Positions 54,155-64,000 of a DNA stretch of 64,000 nt are shown here, one piece after another. Every line of letters starts with the position of its first letter. The stretch's first letter is position 1. The notes below the pieces were generated by a model. The model did no database searches and was not told the origin of the DNA. It saw only the letters and a program-made list of their open reading frames with translations. Source of the DNA: Arenicola marina (Eukaryota; Annelida; Polychaeta; Arenicolidae); the NCBI GenBank assembly GCA_964019135.1, contig OZ025257.1, positions 21,684,352 to 21,748,351 of the forward strand, given 5' to 3'. A program made the position numbers and the translations under genes.

Positions 54155-56207
54155 TTACACTGCTTTGTGAGCAGCATTTTGACCTGCAATGCGTCCAAAA
54201 ACAACACACTCCAGGAGACTATTTCCACCCAGTCTGTTGTTGCCATGGACACCACCACTAACTTCGCCTGCCGCATACAGGCCAGGAATGCTTTGCCCTC
54301 CAAGCCCTGATGCCTTAAGCACATTGGCTTGAGGGTTTATTTGTATACCACCCATGCAGTAATGCAATGTTGGAGTTATGTACCCAAGGAAGAAATGGTC
54401 ATTTTCAGAAAAAACTGTTGGAAAAGCTTTCTTCCCAAACTGATCCACTCCTTTCTCTGCATCTGCTTTGTAAGACCTGACAGTTTCCTTTAGGACATCA
54501 ACACTGATTCCCATTTTATCTGCAACTGCTTCCAGAGTTCCAAAATCCTGAATTAGCTGCTTAAAACGATAGAAACCAACAGCTGGAGGGCTGAATTTAT
54601 CAATGACATCTTGGGTCAACAACATAGCAGCCACTACTGGATTACTTTCATCCCCCTGATAGGGCTTACATTGCTTGAATATATTTTCTGTCACATAATC
54701 TCTGCGGCCAAGTTCATTTACAAAGCGTTTCCCATTAGCATCTAAGAGAATGGCACCACATCCCCGAAGAGCCTCTGGAGCCAGGAACTTTGTGTGATGG
54801 TTTGGTTGTGATGGCTCTATGAATCCAGTTGGATGGACCTGCACCTTATCCATATGTACCAGAGACAGCCCCAGATCCTCTGTTGCCTTGATGATATCAC
54901 CGGTAGCCCAGCCGCCATTAGTTGTTGGCAGCTTTGCCAATGCTGGGGTATATTTCTCCAAAAGGGATGTTTCTGTGTGATCATTGGCATAACCTCCAGC
55001 TGACAGCACAACATTTCCAAAGACCTCTTGTTTATTACCCGCTTGATCAGCATATTTAACTCCAACAGCCTTGCCATCCTTCATCAATATGTTCTTGAAA
55101 ACTGCATTGGTGACCGGTCTAACAGAGTCCTTCAACTCACTTTCAATGTACTTCTTTAGAGTTGACAATATGGTGAATCCAACTGGAATCGCTTTTCCCT
55201 CTGGTGTTGGGGGAAAGCGATGTGTGCGCTTAGCACTGTGACCTCCAAGTTGGACTACATCTGTTAAATTGAGACCAAAGGATTTGAGCCATACATGTGC
55301 ACCAGCACTTTGCTTGGCTAATACTTCCACCAAAGCAGGATCAGAAAGGCCATCTCCGGAAGCAATAGTATCCTTTATAAATGTATCAAGACCATCCGAA
55401 ATGTCTTTAGCTTTTTGCGCTTCAGTGCCAACACCATTAATTCCACTGGTAGCTTTAGCAGAATTTCCTCCAAGATTTTTCTCTTTCTCAATAATAGTAA
55501 CTTTGGCTCCATGACGGCTAGCTTCAATGGCTGCACTCAACCCAGCTAGACCACCGCCAACAACAATCACTGGCTGAGGGTCTTCACTTCCAGGAACAGA
55601 CATCATGGTACGTATCTGTGGTAGATACCAGGATAATAGAACAGTACTGGTAATGAAACATACTGCTATAATTGACAATATATATGCCATTCTTAATGTA
55701 TTGCCTGCCATCTCTTTTGTAAGATCTCTGGTAAGCTTTGATGATGACACCTAAAGGTGTAGAACAAACGAAGTAAGCTTAACGGAGTTGCAAGTATTTT
55801 TTTTGGAAACTTCCATATGGCAATTGCAGTTGCAGATCGAAGTCCTTGTTTCCTGGTCTGTGATTAAAATTATAGCATATAAGTAAGTTATTGTCCAAAG
55901 CAGCTTATCCAAAAACAGTTGTGTTTTAGTCCACACCCATCGGCATATTACTTATGGGTTGCCACAGAGAAAAAGCACATTCCTTGGCCAATTTCTCAAT
56001 CTTTACACTAGACTTTATCACACGTGGACAGCATTTATAAAGGCGGAAGTAAACACCTCGGATCCAACACAAGCCGGTAATCGGGTCAAAGGTCATGGTT
56101 TTTTTCCTTATTTGCAGTAAAAGTAAGAAGATAATGACATGGTTATTCATTGAATCAGAAAGTCGCGAAAGTAGAAAAGATGGCGTACCTACCGTTTGAT
56201 GTGACAT
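54155..56207 (-). CDS. OSM1-like fumarate reductase / flavocytochrome-c-family flavoprotein
   Basis: The large exon is 54155-55750, with a likely first exon 56193-56207 (MSHQT, donor ACG|GTAGGT, phase 0), giving 536 aa. If the first exon is untranslated, the start is the ATG at 55711. A single hydrophobic segment near the N-terminus (AYILSIIAVCFITSTVLLSW) is followed by an FAD_binding_2 domain with VVGGGLAGLSAA, GGNSAKATSG, HRFPPTPEG, HPTGF and HGNNRLGGNSLL near the end. The substrate His and Arg positions of soluble fumarate reductases look preserved. Members reduce fumarate to succinate using reduced flavin to reoxidise cofactors. A membrane-anchored lumenal or mitochondrial form is inferred. 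The near absence of introns is unlike neighbouring genes. Confidence 0.88.
55751..56192. other. Intron of flavoprotein gene (model)
   Basis: 442 bp between a GTAGGT donor and a polypyrimidine acceptor (gtttgttctacacctttag). It could instead be 5' leader if transcription starts inside it. Nothing else is seen. Confidence 0.5.
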
Positions 56208-56730
56208 AGGTTGACGATAGCTTGACAGGTGGTAAATGTGGGCTCAAATTACACAGTTACATAGGTCACTGAGATCGCGATGACAGCGTCATCTAACGGG
56301 AGAGTCGGCATCCACATGTACCGCAATACTCAGAAATTTAGTCTGAGGTCGCTTAATTGGCCCACAACAAGCCTGCGAAAAATCTTACGGATCAGAATAG
56401 CTCACAGGTACAATAAATCAGTGGAGGGTGTGTGTGTGTAGGGATGGGGGGGGGGGGGGGGGTAGCGGGCCCCACAGTATATACAGAATGTCACATTTGT
56501 TTTGTATGCGCTGTATACGCAAACACGAGGCTATACCTGCAAGTTTGCGCGCAAACGGCCAATTGCATATATGATGTACTCCTGCTGTCAATGGTGACTA
56601 TTATAAGTCTGTCAGGTCAACATTGTTGCAAACACATAGTAACTCTTTCTGCCAATTTAAATCCATTTGCATACATTGCTTGGTTGGGGGTTTTCCACGG
56701 TAAAACGCCCTCTTTCAAGTTTCACCGCCA

Positions 56731-57302
56731 AGATCTTTCAGGGCGTTTTGCCGCCAAAAGTCCGCTCGGTCGGGGTTATTTACCGCCAAAATCCGCTCGG
56801 TTGGGGCGTTTTACCGCCCAAATCCGATTGAAAGGGGTATCTTTTCGCGGCAACGCACATGTTTAGGGCTCGCTCCCCCCCCCCCCCTACCCCCGGTCGC
56901 AAGTTTTAACATGTCCGCTCTATAGGTGTATCTTTGTTATCACAAATGTCTGCTATCTTAGGCATCAATTAAGGGGCACCCGCGGACCCGACTTCCCCCC
57001 ACCAGATTTGTATAATAATCTTTCAGGGCGTTTTGCCGCCAAAAGTCTGCTCGGTCGGGGTTATTTACCGCCAAAATCCGCTCGGTTGGGGCGTTTTACC
57101 GCCCAAATCCGATTGAAAGGGGTATCTTTTCGCGGCAACGCACATGTTTAGAGCTCGCTCCCCCCCCCCCCCCTACCCCCGGTCGCAAGTTTTAACATGT
57201 CCGCTCTATAGGTGTATCTTTGTTATCACAAATGTCTGCTATCTTAGGCATCAATTAAGGGGCACCCGCGGACCCGACTTCCCCCCACCAGATTTGTATA
57301 AT
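56731..57302. repeat. 288-bp tandem duplication
   Basis: Copies start at 56731 and 57019 with 'atctttcagggcgttttgcc' and end 'ccaccagatttgtataata'. They are nearly identical, so the event is recent. Each unit contains three smaller 'ttaccgccaaaatccgctcg' type repeats. Confidence 0.9.
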
Positions 57303-58771
57303 AGTGCCCCCCCCCCCCCGCCCCCACACACACACTTCCCCCTGGGACTCGACAACACTCGAACGCCCATTAATTCCTCCATAGCAATTCTTAAGGCCCT
57401 GCCACGGCACGCGTGATCACCTCCTAGGAGGATATCCCCGGCCAGTTTAGTGAGATGCTATATATCAGTTCAACAGAGTTTATCTGCTTAGTTCATGATA
57501 ACTGAGGTCCAGGCATATATTGATTTGTCCATTGTAAAGTTAACGACAAATTAATCAAACGTTAATGCATGGCGGTTTTATTACAAATTTTGCAGGAAAA
57601 TACCCCACGCTCCGATCATACAATAACGGGCAAAATATGTTAACACGAGATTCAACAATGCTAGTGTGCACGTAGTTTTCACGTAAATATGATATGGTTA
57701 ATTATGAGTAGTAGGCCTGATGTCCTTTGGGTCATAAGAAGATTCAGGATACTCAATAAAGATACTCTTAATAAAAAAAACATACAATAGAATCTACAAA
57801 ACAATAACATCTAGGTCTATAGGCTGAAAATGCCTGAAATCGGTCACTTTATTACTGAAAGCACCCGTACCTCTATTTCGTAGCGAACCTGCAGCATTGT
57901 CTCCCATTAGAGTTCACGCGTTGAAAATGTTGAACGAGTCACTGACACAGTTCGTGTTTGCACAGTCTCGTTTTGGCGTCAATATGGTGATTCCGTGAAT
58001 AAGTCGTCCAGACCCTCATAAATCGAGAGTCTACAGTAACCGGTTGAGCGGCTCACAACCTTGCAATCTTTTGCCATTCAATATTTACTTCCGCTTCACC
58101 GAAATGACATCCCAAGAACTTTCGTCAATAAGATTATGAGCCTCCAATTATTTAATCCAAGTCTAGCACATAATAGTGATTGACAAGCCCTGTTATAATA
58201 ATTACTCACGTAAAGTATAGTGACATATTTTTAGGAAAGCAATGTGTGGGAAAAGATATAGATCTATGCTAGACTGACATTTTTCAAAATAAATTTGAAG
58301 TGATTCTTTATCTTTCCGACTTTCAGTTTCACTGTCTGAGTTTCGACTGCAACTGTCAACAAGTCCGATAACATTCCTTCATCCAGTTACGTGTCTGTGT
58401 AAACAGGCATGCAGTCCTGTCGGTGTAGGTGTGCCGTGGTCGCCAATCGATGTGGCCGATGGGAAGGGTGGTGGTCAACACGAGCGCTCAACTTCTTCGT
58501 TCATTATTAGTCCCCACGCGGTCATCTGCACTAAGCCCCTTCTCTTGTATTATATATAGCAAAGAGTATGCAACAAAAAAACGGCGCTGCCAATGCCGCC
58601 TCAACTTCCAAGTCCCTCGGCAAGCTAAAATGCCATTATCCCACTATACGTCTCCATTTCCAACATTACAAATAGTTTATCTTCTTAACTAAACTTACTT
58701 TAGATCATAATATTCGCAGTTACTACGGCAAAATGACGTATTTGTGCAGAACACCACACAATCCCACTTTT

Positions 58772-59184
58772 TACAGAGGGATCGCGATAGACGGAACACG
58801 TATTGTTGATGATGAAATTTAGGGCTTGTTATTTATCATCGGAATAGCTTAAGGAGGGAAGGGGGAGGCATTCTATAGTATTGAAATAAAATACGTGAAA
58901 TATTTATTTTATTCTCTCTATGCAAGAGAAATGGACAAATCTCAATCGATCCAAGATACTCATAAGATGAGATTTCTTAAGCGCATGCCTTTGGTTTGTT
59001 GGCAATCTATTAAATTTTCCAGATCTATTGCTCCCCCTGGGGATTTGAAATGAACAGTCCATTTCCCAACACGCGCGTGCGATTCCGTATCTAGTGGGTG
59101 TGTCTCGTTTCGTCCAGTCACAGCTCGCCTGCATCGTTCTATTGTCAACAATGCGTGTTCCGTCTATCGCGATCCCTCTGTGAG
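58772..59184. repeat. Inverted repeat with about 38-bp arms
   Basis: The left arm contains 'agagggatcgcgatagacgg' and 'aacacgtattgttg'. The right arm is its complement ('caacaatgcgtgttccgtct'). Only one or two bases differ. About 340 bp of unique sequence separate the arms. Confidence 0.85.
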
Positions 59185-59186
59185 TC

Positions 59187-60014
59187 GTAAACTGCCTATT
59201 TGAAGCCGCATACATATTAGAAGCCGCACTCCAACTTTGGCCTCAAAGCCGGGTTGGCAGGCACCCAGAACCATTTCCGGAAAACTACATATTATAAGCC
59301 GCACCCGGACTTTGGTCTCTCGACCCCCCCCCCCCCCCCCTCTGTATCCCTGCATTATCCCGTCCCGCCAACAAAACCAATTAATTGTTTACACAAGCAG
59401 TGGCGACTACTAACAAAATTCACCTCTCCCTCTCCGATCGCACCTCTTATGAAGTGTCACACCAATGGCTGGCCCTCCTGGCCCCTACCAAGCCAATTAA
59501 TTGTTTATACAAGCAGTCGCGACTACTAACAACATTCACCTCTGCCTCTCCGATCGCAGCTCTTATCAAGTTTCACACCAGTGGCTGGCTCTTAACTTAT
59601 TGCATTTGGTGCGAGGGGGCAGCCGTATAAATTTACATCACCTAAAACCTGGCCTCTGATCATTGGTGTAGAAAAGGTGCGGGCGGAGTCGCGTGGCAGT
59701 AGTAATAAATAATATAATCGTAAGTAGCTCATTTGTCGGTCTTGATTGGCAAAGTAACACAATGCCAGGGAAAAGAGCATCTTACGACGCAGCTTGCAAG
59801 TTTAATTATCTTCCGACATGTTGACTAAATTTTTTTGGCAACACCGGTAATTTTCGTATTCCCCCTCCACCCCCCCACCCCGCTTGTCTCGCCACGCTCA
59901 CTTAAAATCGGCAAAAGGCCCTATTTAAAGCCACACCCTGACTTGCGACTCAAACCCTGAAAGTGGAACTTATAACTTCTTAATATAAGCCGCTGTTTCA
60001 AATAGGCAGTTTAC
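59187..60014. mobile_element. 828-bp element with GTAAACTGCC inverted ends
   Basis: The left end GTAAACTGCCTATTTGAA recurs inverted at 59997-60014. Both ends are followed inward by AAGCCGC-type words. The inside has a 110-bp tandem duplication (59368-59590) and repeated 'ataagccgcac' words, but no transposase. It is a non-autonomous DNA element of uncertain superfamily. Confidence 0.7.
59368..59590. repeat. 110-bp tandem duplication inside the MITE
   Basis: 'ccaattaattgtttacacaa' with 'gcgactactaacaaaattca' and 'tctccgatcgcacctcttat' recur once, about 116 bp later, with few changes. Confidence 0.8.
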
Positions 60015-60550
60015 GGTATGCACTATATTTGTAATATTGTTAGGTGAAATTACCTGTGGTACATTTTTTAAAGGAGTTATTACATCAAGTTTACCAGGTA
60101 GTGGGGAAGGGTTTTGTGGTGGGGGAGATGCATTCAAATGTGACCGATCAGTATTTTTAAACCTGGTTAGCTCAGAAAGTAGAGCTTCAGACGGTTGCAT
60201 ATATAGTTGTCTTGAACACTGTTTTTTTCCTTTTACACAGGTCAACTAATTTCTCAGAGTAACATAATTGTCTGTTTTTCAAAGAAAAATTGTAGTCTTA
60301 AAAAATATGTGAATCTATGAGTCATTGGTCCATAAGTTCAAGTAGCCCCGCCAGTGCATGTGTTTACAGGTTGTAATAGCCTCTTTGAGTGGGTAACATA
60401 TCTGAAGTTGACTGTTACTATATCTTATAGATTCTCTTCAAAGAAAATGGAGGAGTTGGTTCAACAAGATTGCTGAAACGACCATCACAAGTGCAACTCT
60501 TCAGCTCTGATGCAACAGAGTAGCATAGATAATTCAACTATTATTCAACC

Positions 60551-60930
60551 ATGGTTCGAGTTCTCTTTGGCCTAAAAGATGGGCATGCCATAAGGCAGAC
60601 TTGGGGCACCTTTCAACGTTGGCCTTGCAATAACGGAATACCCTGGACAAGAACATATCAGACCGTCTGCAAAGCGTCGCGTGTACGTTGGTTGAAAGGC
60701 CCACCGCTGCAAGAGAGATATCCGCTGCATCGGTCTTCAGCTCGGAGACAATGGCGCGAGATTCACACGACGTCACAGTCTGAAGTTAGCGCCAAGGAGG
60801 ATGCGGCGCCAAGCGGTGTACCGGACAAAGTACACACCGTGGTGTGCGGAGGGGGCGCCATTGGCTGCTCCGTGGCCTACCACCTGGCCAAAAAGGGCAT
60901 GACGGACGTGGTGCTGCTCGAACAAGGAAG
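60551..60930 (+). CDS. FAD oxidoreductase exon 1: transit peptide and Rossmann start
   Basis: ATG at 60551 (context AACCATGG). The exon ends GA AG|GTGTGT, phase 2. It holds [20 protein letters not shown] and the VVLLEQG strand. Confidence 0.8.
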
Positions 60931-63902
60931 GTGTGTACATGTATACGTATCTGTATTAAGGCGTGTGACAGTTAAACAAGATCAAATGGATCATATGTAA
61001 TATATATATAAGTTGGTACCGGTTCGGTGTGAAGAAAATGTTAATCAGTTACAACACATACATTAACAAAATTTGGAAATTAATTTTATATTGGTATATT
61101 AATGGAGGAAGACCGCTTCCATTTGAGAACATCAAATTCATATTCAAAGGCATGAAACAACATAGAGTATGCAATATGATATTTGTTTGGATTATAATGT
61201 ATATCAACTTCGAATGCTCGTAAAAGTACAGTGTATTGTTCATTTATTGCCTTATTTATTCTTTTTTTCATAATTTAATGCCGATGTATATACTTCAAAG
61301 TTGGCCCTTTTGCAGAAATAACGAACTTATTAATTATAAATAGACACAGTAAATCCTGACCTATATTTTGCGACATTATCGCCTCTTCCGTCCAGCCTGA
61401 CTTGCGGCACCACGTGGCACGCGGCTGGTATCGTGGGGCGTCTCCGGAGCTCCTCCGTAGACACTACCATTTGTTCATACAGCGCGCAGCTCTACAAGGA
61501 GCTGGACGCAGAGGGCTACGGCACAGGTAGGCAACGGCGACTCAGACGCTTCTGTCAGGAACCAAAGTAGCCCTTGTAATATTTTGAGAACATTATTCAT
61601 CGTATGCTTGGTTGGTTGGTTGGTTGCATATTCATGCCTCTTAAACCACCTTTGGTCATATCGCGTCAATGGGAGAAGGAAGGGAGAGTGGAGCCATGTC
61701 TCCGCGGGTAACCCCCTACTCTCTGCGAAGTATGACATGGGATCTTTATCCTGCGGCCACACAGACATGGCCGCAAAATATCAAACTAATTTTCTTTAGC
61801 TGCCCAGCAAAACTTCTGCTTTGGGGCTATAGTTGTAATTACATTTTATGTGTTTCATTTTAGCATATTGTAACTAATCTCTGAAACAGGCTGGAATAGT
61901 AACTTTAAATCCGCCTATACCGCGTTACTTGGTATGGATATTTTATGTAACATTTATATATAATTACAAAATTACATTGTGTGGCATGACCCTTCAGGTT
62001 GGAAAGAATGCGGCTCTCTCAACCTGGCGCGAACAAACGATCGGGCAATATACTACAAACGGGCGCTTCTTAACGCCGAGTAAGTTCATCTACTCTGTCC
62101 TATTATCGCCTTGACCCGTGTTTGTGAAAGCATGCTGGTCTCTGTTGTATACTATACAGGCATGGGGCGATTACATTGTAAATGTAATCGATTATGATTA
62201 CGTGGAAATTTCATGATGACTTTAAGAAACCAAATAAACTTAATACAGGTCAATGATGCAAATTATTTGTTATTGGTATCCATCAGTGATCAGTGAGATC
62301 ATTGTCATTATCATTTACATAAACAATTGATGTCATTGTTAACTTGCCACCCCCCCCCCCCCCCAACTCCCCCGGCATTAGGCGTCGCGGTGTCATGGGA
62401 CAGTTTCTGACACCCAGCGAAATCCAGGAAAGGTTGCCCCTCATGAAGACCGACGACCTGGTGGTGAGTCGTTTGTTCTTCTATCCATATTATAAATTCC
62501 TAAATTTTTTAAAATATTTTATTATGACAGATTGTTTTTTGGGGTGGTTCTCACAGGGTAAGTGTACCATGTATCAAAAACGCCGAGTAAGTTCATCTAC
62601 CCTCCTCTCTCCTGCTCTGAACCTGAAAGATATGACGGTTACAACACAGTAAATGTCACAATTTGATTTATTATTCTGCTACCAATTCCTTAGATGTTGG
62701 CAGTATCATTAGCTACTCTTTGATTTTGGTTCCTCGATGCGTCTAAAACAAATATTAACGAATATGCGCATGGAATTAATAAAACCGTCTTCGAACTTGC
62801 AGAAATAATAATATGCGTCACGTGTTGCAATGAATGCCACACGCTAATTTTACTAGGGTGGCATGTGGGTGCCCGGGGATGGGGTCGCAAGTCCTGGAGA
62901 TGTTGCCATGGCAATGGCAAAAAAGGCCAAAGAAATGGGTAAGGATATTGTAGTTTCATATTTTTAATCCCTACTAACCAGTTTCGCATTATTAGAATAA
63001 TGATATGTGAGTTTGTCGCCAAAGGTGAGTTCGGGTTTGCGAGCGGAGTAAACGGCGCGGATATTTGGAGCATGTCCACTCATATTTTCAGCTCTTGTGC
63101 AGATAAACAGAAAGCAAACGTAAAATCCGGGTTTCGCGTGAATATTGTAATTGTTAGCTGCAAAAATCATGAAAAATCAAGTACTATCAACGGATAAATC
63201 AACGGATAAGTTTTGAGTGGGTGTATGGTTTTATTCTCCTTATAATATAATTTGCAGATTTATTTTCGAATGAAGTTTTTTTGAAGTCGAAATACTACGG
63301 TATCTATATTTAACTTACTTATGGTGGGGCCTGCAAGCTACGTTGGAAATCTTCTTGGTCCTCTTGTGTCGGGAGTAACCTCGGGGAGGTAGATGTACCA
63401 CGTGACCGCGCAATCCGACCACAATCTCCGCGTTCAGTAGTGCGCTCCTCTCGCAGATCCGAACTCACCCTAAGTGTTTTGTTTTCGCCGAGCGCATGTC
63501 TATAATGTATATAATAGATCATTTAATTTCTGGCGCTCCTTTCAGGTTTTACGTGTACGCTATGAATTTAAAGGAATACCACATATTTTAACCCTTGTTA
63601 TTTAAATAACTTACTAGTTCATAGGTTTCGTCCATATTATAAACCATTAAAATTAAAGAGCTTAATTGAGTTACCTTGAGACTATTACGAGTATTACGCT
63701 TGGCTGGTCACCTGTGTATGAGATCTCGAGAAGATTTGATTCCGAACTTACGAGATTCCGCTGTGCATGTCTTGCCCTAGGCGTGAGCATCCTAGAGGGC
63801 TGCAAGGTGAAGCAGGTGATGACTGGTGGGGGCAAGGTGGTCGGGGTGGACACCGACAAGGGCCCCATCCAGTGTGAGGTCTTTGTCAACTGCGCGGGAC
63901 AG
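60551..63902 (+). CDS. SARDH/DMGDH/PDPR-family FAD oxidoreductase, 5' part (6 exons, partial)
   Basis: Exons 60551-60930, 61396-61526, 61998-62079, 62382-62463, 62857-62938 and 63781-63902 join in frame for 293 codons. The gene continues past the window. A 70-residue Arg-rich, acid-poor leader suggests mitochondrial import. The Rossmann motif [20 protein letters not shown] and VLLEQG bind [12 protein letters not shown] contains the His that carries covalent FAD in dimethylglycine and sarcosine dehydrogenases. [11 protein letters not shown] and VNCAGQ are also family motifs. Members demethylate dimethylglycine or sarcosine to feed one-carbon units, or, in PDPR, regulate pyruvate dehydrogenase phosphatase. 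Retention of the His argues for an active enzyme over PDPR, but the C-terminal folate domain is not visible, so the exact member is open. Confidence 0.88.
61396..61526 (+). CDS. FAD oxidoreductase exon 2: covalent-FAD His
   Basis: 131 nt, phase 2 to 1. It encodes [20 protein letters not shown] and a helix ending [10 protein letters not shown]. The donor is G|GTAGGC. Confidence 0.85.
61606..61790 (-). mobile_element. SINE copy 7, lacking the tRNA head
   Basis: It lies in intron 2 of the oxidoreductase gene, antisense to it. It starts (CCAA)n at the plus-strand left edge and stops at 'cagacatggccgc', near the same internal point where copy 3 begins. Confidence 0.8.
61998..62079 (+). CDS. FAD oxidoreductase exon 3
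   Basis: 82 nt, acceptor cccttcag, donor GA|GTAAGT, phase 1 to 2. It encodes [20 protein letters not shown], like the G-W...GS..LA...R segment of sarcosine dehydrogenase. Confidence 0.85.
62382..62463 (+). CDS. FAD oxidoreductase exon 4
   Basis: 82 nt, phase 2 to 0, acceptor ggcattag, donor GTG|GTGAGT. It encodes [20 protein letters not shown] and TDDLV, the L-x-P-x-E-x-x-x-x-x-P-L-M family segment. Confidence 0.85.
62857..62938 (+). CDS. FAD oxidoreductase exon 5
   Basis: 82 nt, phase 0 to 1, acceptor ttttactag, donor G|GTAAGG. It encodes [20 protein letters not shown] then AKKAKEMG. Confidence 0.85.
62939..63780. other. Intron 5 of the FAD oxidoreductase gene
   Basis: 842 bp with no repeat or nested gene that I can support. 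Open frames on the minus strand (62690-63079, 63319-63522) overlap exons or have no motif. Confidence 0.55.
63781..63902 (+). CDS. FAD oxidoreductase exon 6
   Basis: 122 nt, phase 1 to 0, acceptor ttgccctag, donor CAG|GTACGT. It encodes [27 protein letters not shown] and VFVNCAGQ. The next exon lies outside the window. Confidence 0.85.
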
Positions 63903-64000
63903 GTACGTCGTACGACCGGTGCAAGGGAGATCACACGGGCTCCATCGATGCGCATGTGCCCTGTTTATAAACGGGCGATAATACGAGGATGTGCGAGAAT

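Larger units (their letters stand above)
56208..60550. other. Divergent intergenic region between the two flavoprotein genes
   Basis: The two genes face away from each other. The region holds a 288-bp tandem duplication (56731-57302), an inverted repeat (58772-59184), a MITE with inverted ends (59187-60014) and otherwise no supportable gene. Short open frames have no motif. Confidence 0.5.

Overview
The window is animal nuclear DNA, most likely from an invertebrate deuterostome and probably an amphioxus-like chordate. The evidence is genes split by GT-AG introns, extracellular domains (CUB, LDLa, MAM) on exons bounded mostly by phase-1 introns, tRNA-derived SINEs, a CR1/L2-like retroelement, MITEs and many minisatellites and poly-C/poly-G runs. 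No operons, ribosome binding sites or bacterial features are present. The species assignment is an inference from style, not a sequence match. All exon models below were built by eye from splice sites and reading phase; each complete model gives a length divisible by three.

Layout. (1) 0.9-32.8 kb, minus strand: a carbohydrate-sulfotransferase cluster. Genes B (6577-11618, 4 exons, 728 aa) and C (28340-32792, 4 exons, 777 aa) are tandem paralogues. Each has a type II signal-anchor exon, a short exon, a stem exon made of 15-bp/pentapeptide repeats that ends in the 5'-PAPS-binding motif, and a terminal exon with the 3'-PAPS-binding motif. A third terminal exon (A, 884-2123) has no visible 5' half and is either a remnant or an alternative last exon of gene B. 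Between B and C lie about 1.2 kb of a 15-bp minisatellite and about 5.1 kb of a 37-bp satellite with higher-order structure.

(2) 37.7-51.3 kb, minus strand: a 15-exon gene for a type I membrane receptor-like protein. The order is signal peptide, CUB, linker, divergent LDLa, MAM, MAM, three LDLa, TM, and a cytoplasmic tail with a PPxY motif (872 aa). A possible longer form adds a 149-residue SYPPGR-repeat stem. Its introns carry a reverse-transcriptase fragment, a SINE, a P-like element, two TTAA MITEs, palindromes and minisatellites, several of them at splice junctions.

(3) 54.2-56.2 kb, minus strand: an OSM1-like soluble fumarate-reductase/flavocytochrome-c-family flavoprotein, essentially one exon plus a possible 5-codon first exon. 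(4) 60.6-63.9 kb onward, plus strand: the first six exons of a mitochondrial SARDH/DMGDH/PDPR-family FAD oxidoreductase that runs off the window.

The sulfotransferases would act in the Golgi lumen on glycans and the CUB/MAM/LDLa protein at the cell surface. The two flavoproteins are metabolic and unrelated to the others. I see no evidence that the four loci form one pathway. The most unusual theme is rapid turnover of proline-rich repeat stems in membrane-anchored proteins, and repeats or transposons that have copied or abutted splice junctions.
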